This document shows, one piece after another, positions 28,301 through 37,495 of a stretch of 41,414 nt of DNA (position 1 is its first letter; each line of letters starts with the position of its first letter). Below the pieces are notes generated by a model. That model worked only from the letters and a program-made list of their open reading frames with translations, had not been told where the DNA came from and did not search any database. A program made the position numbers and the translations under genes. This DNA is from Myxococcales bacterium (GTDB lineage Bacteria; Myxococcota_A; UBA9042): the NCBI GenBank assembly GCA_947499075.1, contig CANMNA010000013.1, positions 1 to 41,414 of the forward strand, in the 5' to 3' direction.

Positions 28301-31300
28301 GCCGTCGCTGGCGCGCTTGAGCGACAACTGAGCGCTGTTGGGCACAAACACCAGCCCGGGCGGCAGGATCTCGCGCAGCTCTACGCCGCCAAAGCCGGTG
28401 AGCGTATCGGGCAATAAGCTGACATTGCTGCCGTTGACCACCCGGACCGTCACCCCCACCAGCTCGCCGATCTGAGCCTGACTGCGGCTGAGCTTGACCG
28501 AGACGTGCAATTGACTCGACAGCTTGTCGACCGGCAAGTGGTTGTGGCGCGGTGGCACCGGAGCGCCGGTGCCTTGCAGACTAAACCGGGTCAGGTACTT
28601 GGGCAGGGTCGGCACGAGCTTGGGCACCGCGTCTTGGACAATAAAGCCATCGCCGGTCAGCAGCGCCAGCGTCGGATCGGGTGTCTTGACTTGGGACGGA
28701 AAGGTCCGGCCAGCCGCCGTCGCTGCCACATCAATGCGGTACGATCGGCCGACCTTGGGCGTAAACAGGTAGGCGCCAGTCGCGTCCGTCAACTGACCCT
28801 GCTGGCCCGGCGGCAGCTCGTCGGCGGGCACGGCCAAGCCGGGAGCGATCGGGTCCTGGGCATCGTAGCTCAGCAGCACGCGGACATTGGCGATGAGCTC
28901 GCCGGACTTGGGGTCATAGACCCGGCCCGTCGGCTTGACCGCGATCGGCAAGTCGCCCCCTTGGCTACCCGGAGCCTCCCACTCCAATTCGCGGAACACC
29001 ACGCCTTGGGCCGACAGCACCCGAACTTTACGTTTGCCTTCGGGCACTTGCGCCAACTGGAACGCGCCAACCTTGTCAGCCAGGGCCGCCGATACCGCAC
29101 CCTCGCCGGCAATTGGCAGGACTTGCACCTGAAACCCGGGCATCGCGATGTCAAGACCCGGCTGGTACACGCCGTCTTGGGCGCCCACGTCTTCGAACAC
29201 CGCGCCCCGAATCAAGCCCTGACCGACGACCGCGCCGACCGTCGCGCAAGCTGGCTTGCTGATCGACGTACTGCCTTGGCTGTCGCCGCCGCCCGGGATG
29301 CTGATGGTGGCGAGGTTGCACATGGCCAAGCCCGGCTGGGCTTTGGGGTCGACGACGGCACGAAATGCCAGCGTCACCTGCTCTCCAGCCTGAATCTGCA
29401 GGCCCAAGACTTTGAGCTGCGGCGGCTTGCTGGCCACCGTGCCTTCCCAAGCCGCCTGCAGACCGGGCGGCAACACCAGGTCGCCCGCGCCACTGCCCTT
29501 GTCCGGGCTGGGCTGCAGGCCCTGCGGCAGCGGATCGACCAGCACGGTCTGGCTGACCGCAGCCAAGCCCGCGTTTTTGATCACGATGCTGTAGCGCAGC
29601 AGATCACCCGGCAGCACCTGACCGCCATTTTCGTCCTGCACCGCCTTGGTGATTTGCAGGTACGGCCCGCTGCCGGCGATGGCGACCACGGTGGGCTGAT
29701 CGCCATTGCCATCATGGCCGTCGCTGTCAGTCTGCTCTGGCACCAAACCTTTGGCGTTGACGGTACCCTGGTTGCTGACCACCGGACCTTGCAGCACGCG
29801 GACGCGGAAGCTGAGGTCCTTGGCCGCACCCGGTGCAAGATTGCCCAATTCGGCGAGCACTTGCTTGGCCTTGGCGTCGAAGCGCCCGGCGTCAAGGTCC
29901 GCCGCGTCCGTCAGCGGCTTGCCATCCAGTTGCAGTGAGCCACCCACGTACTGCGCGTTGGCCGGCAGCGGATCTTGCAGCGTGGTCTGCTCGGCCACCG
30001 CCGCGCCCGCATTCTCGACGTGGATCATAAAGCGGACTTCTTCGCCGACGTCGGCCACGCCGTTGCCATTGGTATCGAGAACTTCTGCAGTTTTTAGCGT
30101 CGTTTGCAGCGAGGCCGCTTTGCCAACCACCAGCACAGCCGGACCCACGTGGACGGGAGGCTGGTCTTTAGCCTGCAATGTTGCAGTGTTGCTCGCCAGC
30201 GTACCGTCAGGCGTGTCCTGACGGACCCGCGTTTGAAAAGTCACCGCCACCGCTTGATCACTACCAATATTGACCACGCCCGCTGCCGCACCTGCTGAGG
30301 CCACCAGCAAGCCGTTGGCCATGGGCGTGCCGCCGCCCGGTGCATCGGGCACCGCTACGCCGCCGACCTTGGTCGAGTTCGCCACGTAATCGGTCCCCGC
30401 TGGCACGCCATCGAAGACCTTGACGTCTTGCAGGGGGGCATCGCCGGTCGCCACCACCAGCACCCGCCAGGTCATGGTCTGACCGGCCAGCAGCGGCGCA
30501 CCGTCATCGTCCTTGACGGTCTTGCTTGAGTTCTCTAGCCCACTTTGCACCCGCACTGGCAGCGTGGTCGGGTCGGCATCGCCGGGCTGAATCGGGTCAT
30601 CACTGGGCACTTCGACCGCACTCCCATTGGCAGTGGCAAGCGCCTGATTGCTGATGATTTGGCCGTCCTTGGCGCTGGCCTTGACCCGGGCATCGAACGA
30701 CAGCGTGATCGTCTGGCCAGGTAACACTACCGCCAACGCCGGGTTGCCAAGGGCGTTCCACACCACGGCACCGGGCGGTTCCAGTTTGCCGCCATCGGCT
30801 GCCGCCACAAATTCCAGCCCAGCGTCGAGCGTGTCGCTGAGCTTGACCTGCTGCGCGGCAGCTTTGCCAGACACCGAGACCGCAATGGTGTAGCGGACGA
30901 TGTCCTGCGGATGCAGCTTGCCACCGTTGAGATCGACCGCCGTCTTGACCAGCTTGAGCTTGGGCTGGCTCGTAATCGGCACCGTCTGCGGCTGGGCGCC
31001 ATAGACCAAGCCCGTTTCACCTTCGGTGGCCAGGGCGGTAAACACCGGTTTGGCGCCATCAGCCGCGGTCGCCTTCACTTTGAGGGCGGCCAGCACGACG
31101 ACCGGCTTGGTTTGGGCAATCGCTTGCAACAGCGCGGCATCCTTGGGACTCCACGTAATCGTCTTGGCCTTTTCGTCGTAGCTCGCCCCTTGCAGTCCGC
31201 TGACATCGAACACGGCCGGGTCAATGGTTGCCACCACCTTGACATCGCTGGCATTGGCCTTCTGGGTACCGATCTGCACTTGCAGCGTCACCACGTCGCC

Positions 31301-34300
31301 CGGCTGCAGCGGCAGCTTGGCCGGCGCTTCAGGTACCAGACCCAAGATGACGTCCAGCGTCGGGTAGGTGATCGGCACCGACAGCTGGTTGGACGTCGCC
31401 GGATCTCCGGCATCGGCTTTGGCGCTGGCCACATTGACGATCGTCGCACCGCTCGGCACGCCGGCGGCAATTTTGGCCCGCACCGCCACCGTGACCTGCT
31501 GACCAGGGGCAAGCGACGGCACCTGCCACGTCGCGGTCTGCCCCGCCAGCGCGCCGCCACTCTCGACTTCGATGCCGACCAGCGCCGCCGCCAGCGTGTC
31601 GCTGATCTGCAAGTTGGTCGCCGCCGCGTTGCCAATGTTGGCGGCGGTCAAGTTGAAGCGCAGCGTGTCGCCCGGGAAGAGGTGCTTGCCGGTCAGGTCC
31701 TCATAGGCCTTGGTCAGCTTGAGGATCGGCCGCACCATCACGGTGGCGTTGGGACCCAGCACGACCTTGGGCGCGTCCATGCCGATTGCTTCAATCTTGG
31801 CCGAAAACGCCAGCACATCGCCGTCTTTGGCATCAGCTGCCACCGCAATCTTGGCCACCACTTTGAGCGTACCGCCCGCGGCCAGGCTACCCAAGGACCA
31901 GACCACATTCTGGCCCTGCTGCACGCCGCCCGCGGTCACAATCTGCAGCTGGCCAATCTTGGTCGGCAGCGGCAGTGTCACCACCAGGTTGTCGGCTGCG
32001 GCTTTGCCCGAATTCTGCAGCTGCGCTTCGACCCGCAGGATGTGGCCGGGCGCGGTCTGACCGACCTTGGCAACCCACCCGGTCTCGTCGTCCAGCACCA
32101 CCACGCTGTTGTCAAACCGCGGAATAGCCGAGACTTTGAGCTGGGCCACCGGGTTTTGGACCAGGCCCGGCAGCTGGGCCACGACTTGAATCACCGTGCC
32201 ATTGGGCAGCGCCGCCACTGTCGCCTGGAATGTCACTTTGACATCGCCCGTGGGCGTCAGCGCCACCACCGGCAGTGTCCACTGCACGTTGTTGCCGCTG
32301 AGCTTGCCGCCATCGAACGGCGCGATCTGCAGCAGCGTGCCGGGCTGGGTCACCGCGGCGACCGGCACCAGCTGGGCCAGCGCGTCGCCGGTGTTGCGCA
32401 CCGTGAGTTCGAGGTTGACCACATCGCCCGGTTCGATCGGCCCACCGTTGAGGTCGATCACATTCCAGGAACTGGTCGACAGATCGGTCTTGGCCACTAC
32501 GGTGAGCACCGTCGGCTCGCGGATGGGCGTGGTCAGGTTGGCATCGGACAGCACAGCCGCCCCAAAGCCGGTCGCGGCGATCTGGGCCTGTTCGCTCACT
32601 ACCGCGCCGTTGGTCAACGGCTTCTTGAGCGTCGCTTTGATCGTCAGCGTCTTGAACTCACCGGGCAGCAGCGTGCCCAGCTTCCACGTCGCCGAATTGC
32701 CGGCCAGCACGCCGCCATTGTCGAGCAGTACGTCTTGGAGCTTGCCGTCGATGGGCAACAGCACCGTGACGTCTTTGCCCGTGCCATCACCGTCGTTGGG
32801 CACTACCAGGGTATAGACCAGCGCATCGCCCGGCTGCGGATCGCCGCCGTTGCTGTCGACCACGCTGAGCTTGGCCTTGGTAAAGTCGACGTTGCTCTGG
32901 ACCACGACCTGGGTCGGATCTTGCGTCGCAGCCGTGGTCGGATCGTCGGACTTGACCGGCGCCGGCGACCCGGAGAACAGCACTTCGGCTTGGTTGACAA
33001 TCGGTTGCCCGTTGTCGGCGCCTGCAGGCACCGCGGCTTCGAAGCGCACCACGATTTGATCGTTCGCGCCGGTCGAGAGGCTGGACACCACCGGCCACAG
33101 CAGGACCTTGCCACTGGCGTCGAGCTTGCCGCCGTCTAACGCTACGATGTCAGTGAGGCCTGCTGGGACCACGTCTTGGACACTGATGTCCTTGGCCACC
33201 GCGTTGCCGCTATTTTGCACCCGAATCTGCCAGCGCAGCACTTGCTTGGGCTTGACGGTGCCGCCGTTGACTTGGACGTTGGACTGGGCGTCAAACACGT
33301 CTTTGAGCACTGTGAGCTTGGCCACGGCATCGACGTCGAAACACGTCGGATCGCCACCCGGTTTGGGCACCGCGCCCGGCGGATTGGTCAACGACGGCGT
33401 GGTGTTCTGTGCGGCAAAAATGCTCGCCTGGTTGCAGACCTTGGTGCCCTTGTCCAGCGGCTTCTTGAGCTTGCCCGAGACCGTCAGCACTTTTTGGGCG
33501 CCGGCGGCCAGCGTGGTCAGGTTCCACACGGCTTTGCCGGTGCCGTCGACGGTGCCGCCGTCCGACAGCACAAAGGCCGCGGCTTGGCTCGGCAATTGGT
33601 CGGTAATGACCACGCCGCTGCCGGCTTGGTTGCCGGAATTGACGATGGTCAAGGTCCACGTCACCGGATCGCCGGCAGCGATGACGGCCGCCGAAACCGC
33701 TTTGGTCGAGGCGCCGAAGTCAGGCAAGTTGACCACGCTAAAGCTGACTGAATTGGTCTTGGCGGTGCTGGGCGTCTCGGTAAACGTCAGGTTGGCGAGG
33801 TTGGCCACCACCGTACCCGAGGGTGTTGCCTTGTCGACGATCGCCACCACCGTCAGCTCGATCGCCTTGTCGCCCGGATTGACACTGGCAATGGCGGTCC
33901 ACGTCACCGTGCGCGAGGTCGCGTCAAAAGTGCCACCCTGGACCACCACTTGGGTCAGCGGCGTCGCCAACACATCGGTCACCACCACGTTGGTCGCAGG
34001 CGCATTGCCGGTGTTGGCCAACGTAATCTTGTAGGTAATCTGGTCGCCGCCCTGAACTTGACCGCCGTTGGCATCGACAAAGCTCTTGGCCGTCGTCACC
34101 AGGTTGGGCGACGAGGTGACCGCGAACACCGTCGGATCGCTCTTGCCGGGCTGCGCCGGGTCGTCGGACAGCGCAGGCGCGCCCAAGCCATCGCCGGTCA
34201 ATTGCGCCTGATTGCTGATTTTCTTGGCCTGCGCCACCACGCTGGCGAGTTTGGCCACCACCGTCAGCGTCACCGCCGGTTGGCCCTTTTGCAGCGTCGC

Positions 34301-37300
34301 CAGGTCCCACGTGACCGTTTGCCCCGCCTGCTTGCCGCCGCCCGAGACCGAGACGATCTGCAGCGCGGCGTCAAACGTGTTCGTCAGCAGTGCTTTTTGC
34401 ACGGCACCGTTGCCGGTGTTCTGGATCTCAATGGTGTAGGTGACGGTATCACCTGGGCTGAAGGTCCCACCGCCCGAGGAGATCACCGCGTTGGAGAACA
34501 GGCTGATGTTGGGCTGGGCCTGGACCTTGATGGTGGCGGTCACTGGGGTCGGCTTGGGCAGCTCGGGTCCACTCGCTGTCGCGGTGTTGCCAATCGCGGT
34601 GCCGTTGGGCACCAAGGCCCCAACTTTGGCTTGGAATTGCACAATCGCCTGACCACCCGGCGCGATTGCCGGCAGCGTCCAGGTGATCTGCGTGGCGCCC
34701 GCGTCGAAATTGCCGCCGGCGGTGATGCTGGCGACGTCGGTCAGGTTGGCGTCAATGGGGTCCGTCAGCGTGATGCCACCACTGGCGACCTTGCCCGAGT
34801 TCTTCAGCGTGATCGTGTACTGCAGGGTATCGCCGGGCTCAAGATCGCCGCCGTTGAGGTCGACCGCGGCTTTGGTCGAGGTCGTGAGATCGGGTCCACC
34901 CTGCACCGTCTGCAGCGGTGTTTGGATGGCCACGGTCGGCTGACCATCGTTGGTGTTGACAAAGGCAACATTGGCAAACGTAGCCCCCGGCACAGTCGCG
35001 TCTTTGACCTTGGCCGTAAACGTCAGCGTCTTGGTCGCGCCCGCCGCCACCACCACGTTGGTCGCCTGCAGGTTGGTGCCGTTGAGCACCAATTCCGGGC
35101 TCTGGCTGCTGACAAAGTCCAGCGCCCCCGGCAGCGCATCGCTGACTGAGACGGTGCCGGCGACGGTGCCGCTGTTGACCAGGACCATGTCGAACTGGAC
35201 CTGATCGCCGGGTAACAGCGGCGTGCCCGGAGACAAGTCATTGATAGTCTTGGACGAAGTGACAAAACTGGACAGCGCCGACAGCGTCAGCTTGGTCTGA
35301 TCCTGCGCGCCCGGTTGCGCCGGGTCGTCGGTGGGCAGTGTCTGGCCTTCGGCCACCACCGTTGCGCTGGTCAGCACTTGGTAGCCGTTGATCGGGTTGA
35401 TACCCAGCACCGCCAGTTGGTCCGCGGCCTTGACCGTCGCTTTCCAGGTACAAGATGACGTTTTGCCGGCGCCAATCTGGATCTGGGTCACGGTCACGCT
35501 GCCGGTGCCGTTGGCGCCACCGCTCTGGGTCGTGGTCAGCTTGGAGCCCGGTTGCACGACGTCGACCGCGCAGTCCAGCGTGGTGCCCATCAGCAGCTCT
35601 TTGGGCGCCGACCAGTCGAAGTTGGCCAGCACCGGCGCTGAACCGGGATTTTGCAGCGAGATCGTGTAGGTAACGCCGTCGCCCGGCTTGGCGGAGGTGG
35701 GCGCGACCGTGAGCAGCGGCTTGTTGAGCTTGGGCGCTTCGATGGCAATCGTCAGGGTCTTGCCGACGTACTGGTCGGTGTAGATGGTCGTCGAGCCCGC
35801 CGTCCCTTTGTAGTCATACTTCAAGATCGGAAACACGTTGACCGAGTTCACCCCGGGCGGTGTCTTGACCTTGAGCTTGAACTGTATGGTTCGCTTGGGA
35901 TTTCCACCCGACAGCGTCGTAATCGTCGCCAGTGACAGGCCGGCTGACAGCGGCGAGCTGCCTGCGACGTCGGCGACGGGCGCGGTGTCCACCAGCGTCG
36001 ATCCGGCGACGTAATCCATGCCTGCCGGCGGAAAAGCACTGAGCGTCAACTTGCTGTTGAGGGCATCGAGCTGGCCGTTGTTGTTGACGGTGAGGAAAAA
36101 CGTCAACTCTTGGCCAGCGACTGCAGTGGTCGAGCTGACGGTAAAGTCGCTAAAGATATTCTTGAAATTGGGCGCGTAGCGGTTAATTTGCAGCAGGGTA
36201 TAGGCGTACAGGAACATCTCGCCCGCGCCAGCTTGGGAGACCTGCACGTTGTTGTCGGTCAGCGAGCCATTGCCCGATGAAACCAAGAACGTCGCGGTGG
36301 TGTCGCCGGTCTTGAGCTTGGCCGAAACATCAAAGGAATCCAAGTCAATGCCGGTCGAAGGCGTCGAATTCATGATGTTGTGTGGATCGGAATTGCCGGC
36401 ACCGCCAAAAAGCTCCTGACCATTGAAGGCCACGAAATCCCAGCATGTCGCGCACGCCGGGCTGTCCGAAGTGCCCGGCGGGTCTTGGGCGGGATTGCCC
36501 AGCTGCTTGTCGCCTTCCATGGCGTAGTACGACAACTGGGCGTCGGGCGGATCTCCAACGAGAAAATCTTTGATCGTAAAAAAGATTTGCCCAGTTGACG
36601 TCTGTTTCTCGTCGAGCATGACAAACCCGTCGTACAGGAACACGTCGCGCTGGGTGGCGTCTGAAAACTTGGTGTCGTAGATCAGCACCAGCGACCACGA
36701 CGCGTGGCGGGCCTGACACGACAGATCGCTGTCCTGGCAACAGACATCGTCCTGGATGTTGGTGTTGGGCTTGTTGGGACATTGCGCGCCGGGATCCAAA
36801 GCCTTGACCTTGATCTTGGCGACCTTGGCGTCGAGATCGCCCAAGGTGTAGGTGCCATTCCAATTGGCACTGCCGGGGTGCGCGCCGACCATGGCCAGCA
36901 CGTCCTTGCGGCACAAGAAGTGCGGCCCGGTGCCTGCCGCATTGGGATCGCTGCGCACGTCGCAACTGTCGGCCACGGCGGTGGCCTTGAAGCCATCAGC
37001 CATCGTCAACGAGACCGTGTCGTCCAGGCCACTGTCCAAGGCCGAGCCGCCCCAAAACAGCATGGCGCCGACAATCACCGCGTCGTCGGGCATCTTCTCG
37101 CCGGCGTCGACCAAGTCAGAAGATTGCGGCAACAGCTTGTCGTTGAAGCGGTAATCGGTGAAGTTGGTGACGAGCGACGCCCCCATCTGCACGGCTTTGC
37201 CATTGACTTTAAAGGCTTTGGGCGTCGAAGGATAGGTGCCGGCCACAAACGAATAGGCGGGCGTGGCCCATAGCGCGCCAACCGCGAGCGCCAGCAGGAC

Positions 37301-37378
37301 CGATTGGACACGCCGCAGCCACGCCCGCTGGCCGGTTGCGAGCAGGGGCGTCTCAGCAAGAATGGGCGGCCGCTTCAC
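22346..37378 (-). CDS. Giant DUF11-repeat outer-membrane protein with OmpA-like domain and C-terminal beta-barrel (5010 aa)
   Basis: An apparently self-anchoring surface protein. The start is GTG 37378, with GAGGA nine bases upstream and a signal peptide ending near AYS43; a TTG at 37447 is less likely. Order seen: beta-rich N-terminal domain with Cys pairs (44-400); about 17 DUF11 units (about 400-2700; motif DLNGGxxxPGDxxxYTI, then NxGxxxA); carboxypeptidase-regulatory/SdrD-B-like domains (about 2720-2950 and 3117-3170, VFCDANANGDQDSGEEGLPG) with one more DUF11-like unit between; Pro-rich linker (about 3480-3584, PEPK repeats); degenerate OmpA-like domain (about 3743-3837, ending HRIELRW); and from about 4070 a large beta-barrel of the type seen in deltaproteobacterial TonB-like surface proteins (DYTIDYREGRLLFKSPI). 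It ends GGFFVRLIGLY, a typical last barrel strand. Adhesin function is inference. Last gene of a likely three-gene operon. Confidence 0.93.
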   Translation of the reverse strand: MKRPPILAETPLLATGQRAWLRRVQSVLLALAVGALWATPAYSFVAGTYPSTPKAFKVNGKAVQMGASLVTNFTDYRFNDKLLPQSSDLVDAGEKMPDDAVIVGAMLFWGGSALDSGLDDTVSLTMADGFKATAVADSCDVRSDPNAAGTGPHFLCRKDVLAMVGAHPGSANWNGTYTLGDLDAKVAKIKVKALDPGAQCPNKPNTNIQDDVCCQDSDLSCQARHASWSLVLIYDTKFSDATQRDVFLYDGFVMLDEKQTSTGQIFFTIKDFLVGDPPDAQLSYYAMEGDKQLGNPAQDPPGTSDSPACATCWDFVAFNGQELFGGAGNSDPHNIMNSTPSTGIDLDSFDVSAKLKTGDTTATFLVSSGNGSLTDNNVQVSQAGAGEMFLYAYTLLQINRYAPNFKNIFSDFTVSSTTAVAGQELTFFLTVNNNGQLDALNSKLTLSAFPPAGMDYVAGSTLVDTAPVADVAGSSPLSAGLSLATITTLSGGNPKRTIQFKLKVKTPPGVNSVNVFPILKYDYKGTAGSTTIYTDQYVGKTLTIAIEAPKLNKPLLTVAPTSAKPGDGVTYTISLQNPGSAPVLANFDWSAPKELLMGTTLDCAVDVVQPGSKLTTTQSGGANGTGSVTVTQIQIGAGKTSSCTWKATVKAADQLAVLGINPINGYQVLTSATVVAEGQTLPTDDPAQPGAQDQTKLTLSALSSFVTSSKTINDLSPGTPLLPGDQVQFDMVLVNSGTVAGTVSVSDALPGALDFVSSQSPELVLNGTNLQATNVVVAAGATKTLTFTAKVKDATVPGATFANVAFVNTNDGQPTVAIQTPLQTVQGGPDLTTSTKAAVDLNGGDLEPGDTLQYTITLKNSGKVASGGITLTDPIDANLTDVASITAGGNFDAGATQITWTLPAIAPGGQAIVQFQAKVGALVPNGTAIGNTATASGPELPKPTPVTATIKVQAQPNISLFSNAVISSGGGTFSPGDTVTYTIEIQNTGNGAVQKALLTNTFDAALQIVSVSGGGKQAGQTVTWDLATLQKGQPAVTLTVVAKLASVVAQAKKISNQAQLTGDGLGAPALSDDPAQPGKSDPTVFAVTSSPNLVTTAKSFVDANGGQVQGGDQITYKITLANTGNAPATNVVVTDVLATPLTQVVVQGGTFDATSRTVTWTAIASVNPGDKAIELTVVAIVDKATPSGTVVANLANLTFTETPSTAKTNSVSFSVVNLPDFGASTKAVSAAVIAAGDPVTWTLTIVNSGNQAGSGVVITDQLPSQAAAFVLSDGGTVDGTGKAVWNLTTLAAGAQKVLTVSGKLKKPLDKGTKVCNQASIFAAQNTTPSLTNPPGAVPKPGGDPTCFDVDAVAKLTVLKDVFDAQSNVQVNGGTVKPKQVLRWQIRVQNSGNAVAKDISVQDVVPAGLTDIVALDGGKLDASGKVLLWPVVSSLSTGANDQIVVRFEAAVPAGADNGQPIVNQAEVLFSGSPAPVKSDDPTTAATQDPTQVVVQSNVDFTKAKLSVVDSNGGDPQPGDALVYTLVVPNDGDGTGKDVTVLLPIDGKLQDVLLDNGGVLAGNSATWKLGTLLPGEFKTLTIKATLKKPLTNGAVVSEQAQIAATGFGAAVLSDANLTTPIREPTVLTVVAKTDLSTSSWNVIDLNGGPIEPGDVVNLELTVRNTGDALAQLVPVAAVTQPGTLLQIAPFDGGKLSGNNVQWTLPVVALTPTGDVKVTFQATVAALPNGTVIQVVAQLPGLVQNPVAQLKVSAIPRFDNSVVVLDDETGWVAKVGQTAPGHILRVEAQLQNSGKAAADNLVVTLPLPTKIGQLQIVTAGGVQQGQNVVWSLGSLAAGGTLKVVAKIAVAADAKDGDVLAFSAKIEAIGMDAPKVVLGPNATVMVRPILKLTKAYEDLTGKHLFPGDTLRFNLTAANIGNAAATNLQISDTLAAALVGIEVESGGALAGQTATWQVPSLAPGQQVTVAVRAKIAAGVPSGATIVNVASAKADAGDPATSNQLSVPITYPTLDVILGLVPEAPAKLPLQPGDVVTLQVQIGTQKANASDVKVVATIDPAVFDVSGLQGASYDEKAKTITWSPKDAALLQAIAQTKPVVVLAALKVKATAADGAKPVFTALATEGETGLVYGAQPQTVPITSQPKLKLVKTAVDLNGGKLHPQDIVRYTIAVSVSGKAAAQQVKLSDTLDAGLEFVAAADGGKLEPPGAVVWNALGNPALAVVLPGQTITLSFDARVKASAKDGQIISNQALATANGSAVEVPSDDPIQPGDADPTTLPVRVQSGLENSSKTVKDDDGAPLLAGQTMTWRVLVVATGDAPLQDVKVFDGVPAGTDYVANSTKVGGVAVPDAPGGGTPMANGLLVASAGAAAGVVNIGSDQAVAVTFQTRVRQDTPDGTLASNTATLQAKDQPPVHVGPAVLVVGKAASLQTTLKTAEVLDTNGNGVADVGEEVRFMIHVENAGAAVAEQTTLQDPLPANAQYVGGSLQLDGKPLTDAADLDAGRFDAKAKQVLAELGNLAPGAAKDLSFRVRVLQGPVVSNQGTVNAKGLVPEQTDSDGHDGNGDQPTVVAIAGSGPYLQITKAVQDENGGQVLPGDLLRYSIVIKNAGLAAVSQTVLVDPLPQGLQPSPDKGSGAGDLVLPPGLQAAWEGTVASKPPQLKVLGLQIQAGEQVTLAFRAVVDPKAQPGLAMCNLATISIPGGGDSQGSTSISKPACATVGAVVGQGLIRGAVFEDVGAQDGVYQPGLDIAMPGFQVQVLPIAGEGAVSAALADKVGAFQLAQVPEGKRKVRVLSAQGVVFRELEWEAPGSQGGDLPIAVKPTGRVYDPKSGELIANVRVLLSYDAQDPIAPGLAVPADELPPGQQGQLTDATGAYLFTPKVGRSYRIDVAATAAGRTFPSQVKTPDPTLALLTGDGFIVQDAVPKLVPTLPKYLTRFSLQGTGAPVPPRHNHLPVDKLSSQLHVSVKLSRSQAQIGELVGVTVRVVNGSNVSLLPDTLTGFGGVELREILPPGLVFVPNSAQLSLKRASDGAVLAVPLAPVSGSLLSFRKQSATSGQATGLDLPAGAELTLQFFAAISTQAGIGTTQQTFAQLFDTGGSALSDKALAALTVLADPLFDRAAVVGKVFCDANANGDQDSGEEGLPGVRVYSDTGEFAASDVYGRLHFVNLPGGSHLFKVDPDTLPPGSTFVEDGKKILYLTRGVLLPLTFAVKCSLQPVGPGQIQAMPPDDVSPLTVGPGVVLLEGDAQTLDIAVDGKKLAPRKVAAKIATSLDRPSSLASDTTVVVLGQDGELSVWAQGTPGFSRCALEIRSVNETGHKGELLFESIQTGDLTQRITFVMPGGDTRILKKLEPGQRYALRLRAETSFGSRALSMLLPFAVRKGAGSGEPGKWQIGPPTERAMLNGHPVVLDNHQLLARVLRPDDGKLLIGLRAADGSGRDEFMTLPKAAAKDAVPTPVLVKGDRAAKVDAVIAAIADKKAEPIPDKPALAPEIADKKVAPPPIKPAPPEPKPTLPEPKPTLPEPKPTLPESKPAPPESKVDLPKNGPVSGKTDADAVKPAVAKPEPKPEPKPEPKPEPARLPAVDPVPKTTLSLPTGPLALSALPNGLKLGTSDLIAKVGAVQLLAPTVPVAMANGRVLGQLMLQVGGIPADAWQVSIVMVDAQGNLVSRSTQSVPLPSSFLWAPNAVGIPAGKYGLAVEVLVPDQAGATGWRSQPVALTLATSGKELLPAGDPDKQVRATLYDDKAVPTESTLEWLDKLAVAVKADGGRIAVVSVHDDGPGDGLGRSAKVAKSIETLLLAKGAHKDALLVTGVGNQVPDAKPGRAGLGPHRIELRWRGQNVATADAAPQPFAVAPGLWLNDRPLAKGEALPPEISLQAGKSSRILWQRGAGPAAIWIRTSKDGPTGKEGATPGASKDGATPGAPSEDTLPATPGKDVAEFGSDLLDGLAADVRGADAGKPRAAKSGDAMLPPVVLAEGATEANLPAAADLQVWLPPAGLAFGAPEIALRGQTRPGNKIAVGGQDIPVGSDGRFYALVPLPIGPSTLQLTSTDPRGNKAILQRNVTVKDQAMFLMAVADTSVSHVDAHLVAIEREGGSLGLTNGAWTVNNTQLMARGVVYAKGRISGQYLGLKDLQFTAHVDTTKDPALGDFATNLLDPTRFYPVYGDGATQVQDVQARGKLYVLVTAEQGKLHIGNVRTNIAGLELLRYDRALYGARAELKPKLIDGDQTKVIAYGAQQDRQIARRSDILRGTGGSLFYLSARDVIEGSERIDLVVRDRASGLEISRLPQARNNDYTIDYREGRLLFKSPISSAVDGALALAQAGLQGQHISWNGQPVTVEVVYEARGVQSGDDAAFGGQIRQTVGGGKVAVGASYVQEGRGEGNASYRAIGADATLVLGKSSKATVEWAMTQARDTQLSVSDDGGLTFGVTKAQIPAGTVQQGHALKAQIEVNLKDFSAADKPSDLPVGATPIDLSGAGPGKLRAWWQYVAPGFQSSGTIAQQAQQRFGADANLAMSSSNALTLRYDGLTSEAKSDLFVGTSLYAAPAASSFAALNRHTVVLQDTHKVDARWTTNVATSWGWAINPLNAADTGHHSIVAGGGVAWRATERLILRADQQVIGLGDPAQIRSWGDRLITSFGAEYKLDKALALTLTERIGWAGQNATAAGLRTWLDKDTSVYAQQRLEDTLQSGRPTSATVVGAETRYGTDQLNRAFAEYQVDALGTGAQNRAVMGVGKRFLIGKGLTLDAGYERQQVFSGPTGALGRDALSIGAEWLAGNWWKATTRQELRLDQGDPGTGGLRKAQVLSLNNGQLMLSKELTLFGRANYTRTQDQTHNHIEAEALETTVAAAYRPIDTNWLNVLTKVTHVVEQRPDNLNQGAQLYSDKWIVALEPTFELPYKLQLTPKVAYQHAKESWAALGSTVYASERLLTIVRLGWHATSALNLAGEYRYLTTPLVDEQYHGALFEAAYLFAKAVRVGLGYNFSHIVQGPVGDIQVKQDAGGFFVRLIGLY
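26661..26709 (-). repeat. 12-bp tandem repeat coding PEPK
   Basis: About four copies of GGCTTGGGCTCG (plus-strand reading) encode repeated Pro-Glu-Pro-Lys in the periplasmic linker of the giant barrel protein. In-frame units mean copy-number change would only alter linker length. Confidence 0.8.
26804..26872 (-). repeat. 21-bp tandem repeat coding TLPEPKP
   Basis: Three near-identical 21-bp units encode TLPEPKP in the Pro-rich linker of the giant barrel protein, with a degenerate fourth (TLPESKP) next to them. The near identity at DNA level suggests recent slippage expansion; frame is kept. Confidence 0.8.
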
Positions 37379-37495
37379 GCTGGGTAGGTCCTCATGTGCG
37401 CGTTGCCCAAGCGCCAGAGCGCGCAGTGTGCCCGAGTCAGGCCGCAAGCGAAAGTGCAGCGCGCATGTGACGCGCAGCCGATAATACCGTTGTGA

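Noticed and set aside
24521..33139. Long plus-strand frames such as 24521-26521 and 30911-33139
   Set aside because: Opposite the 5010-residue protein, His/Arg/Gln-rich, no starts with ribosome binding sites; high-GC shadows.
37379..37447. TTG start at 37447 for the giant barrel protein
   Set aside because: It adds 23 residues before the signal peptide without a ribosome binding site, whereas GTG 37378 has GAGGA at good distance.
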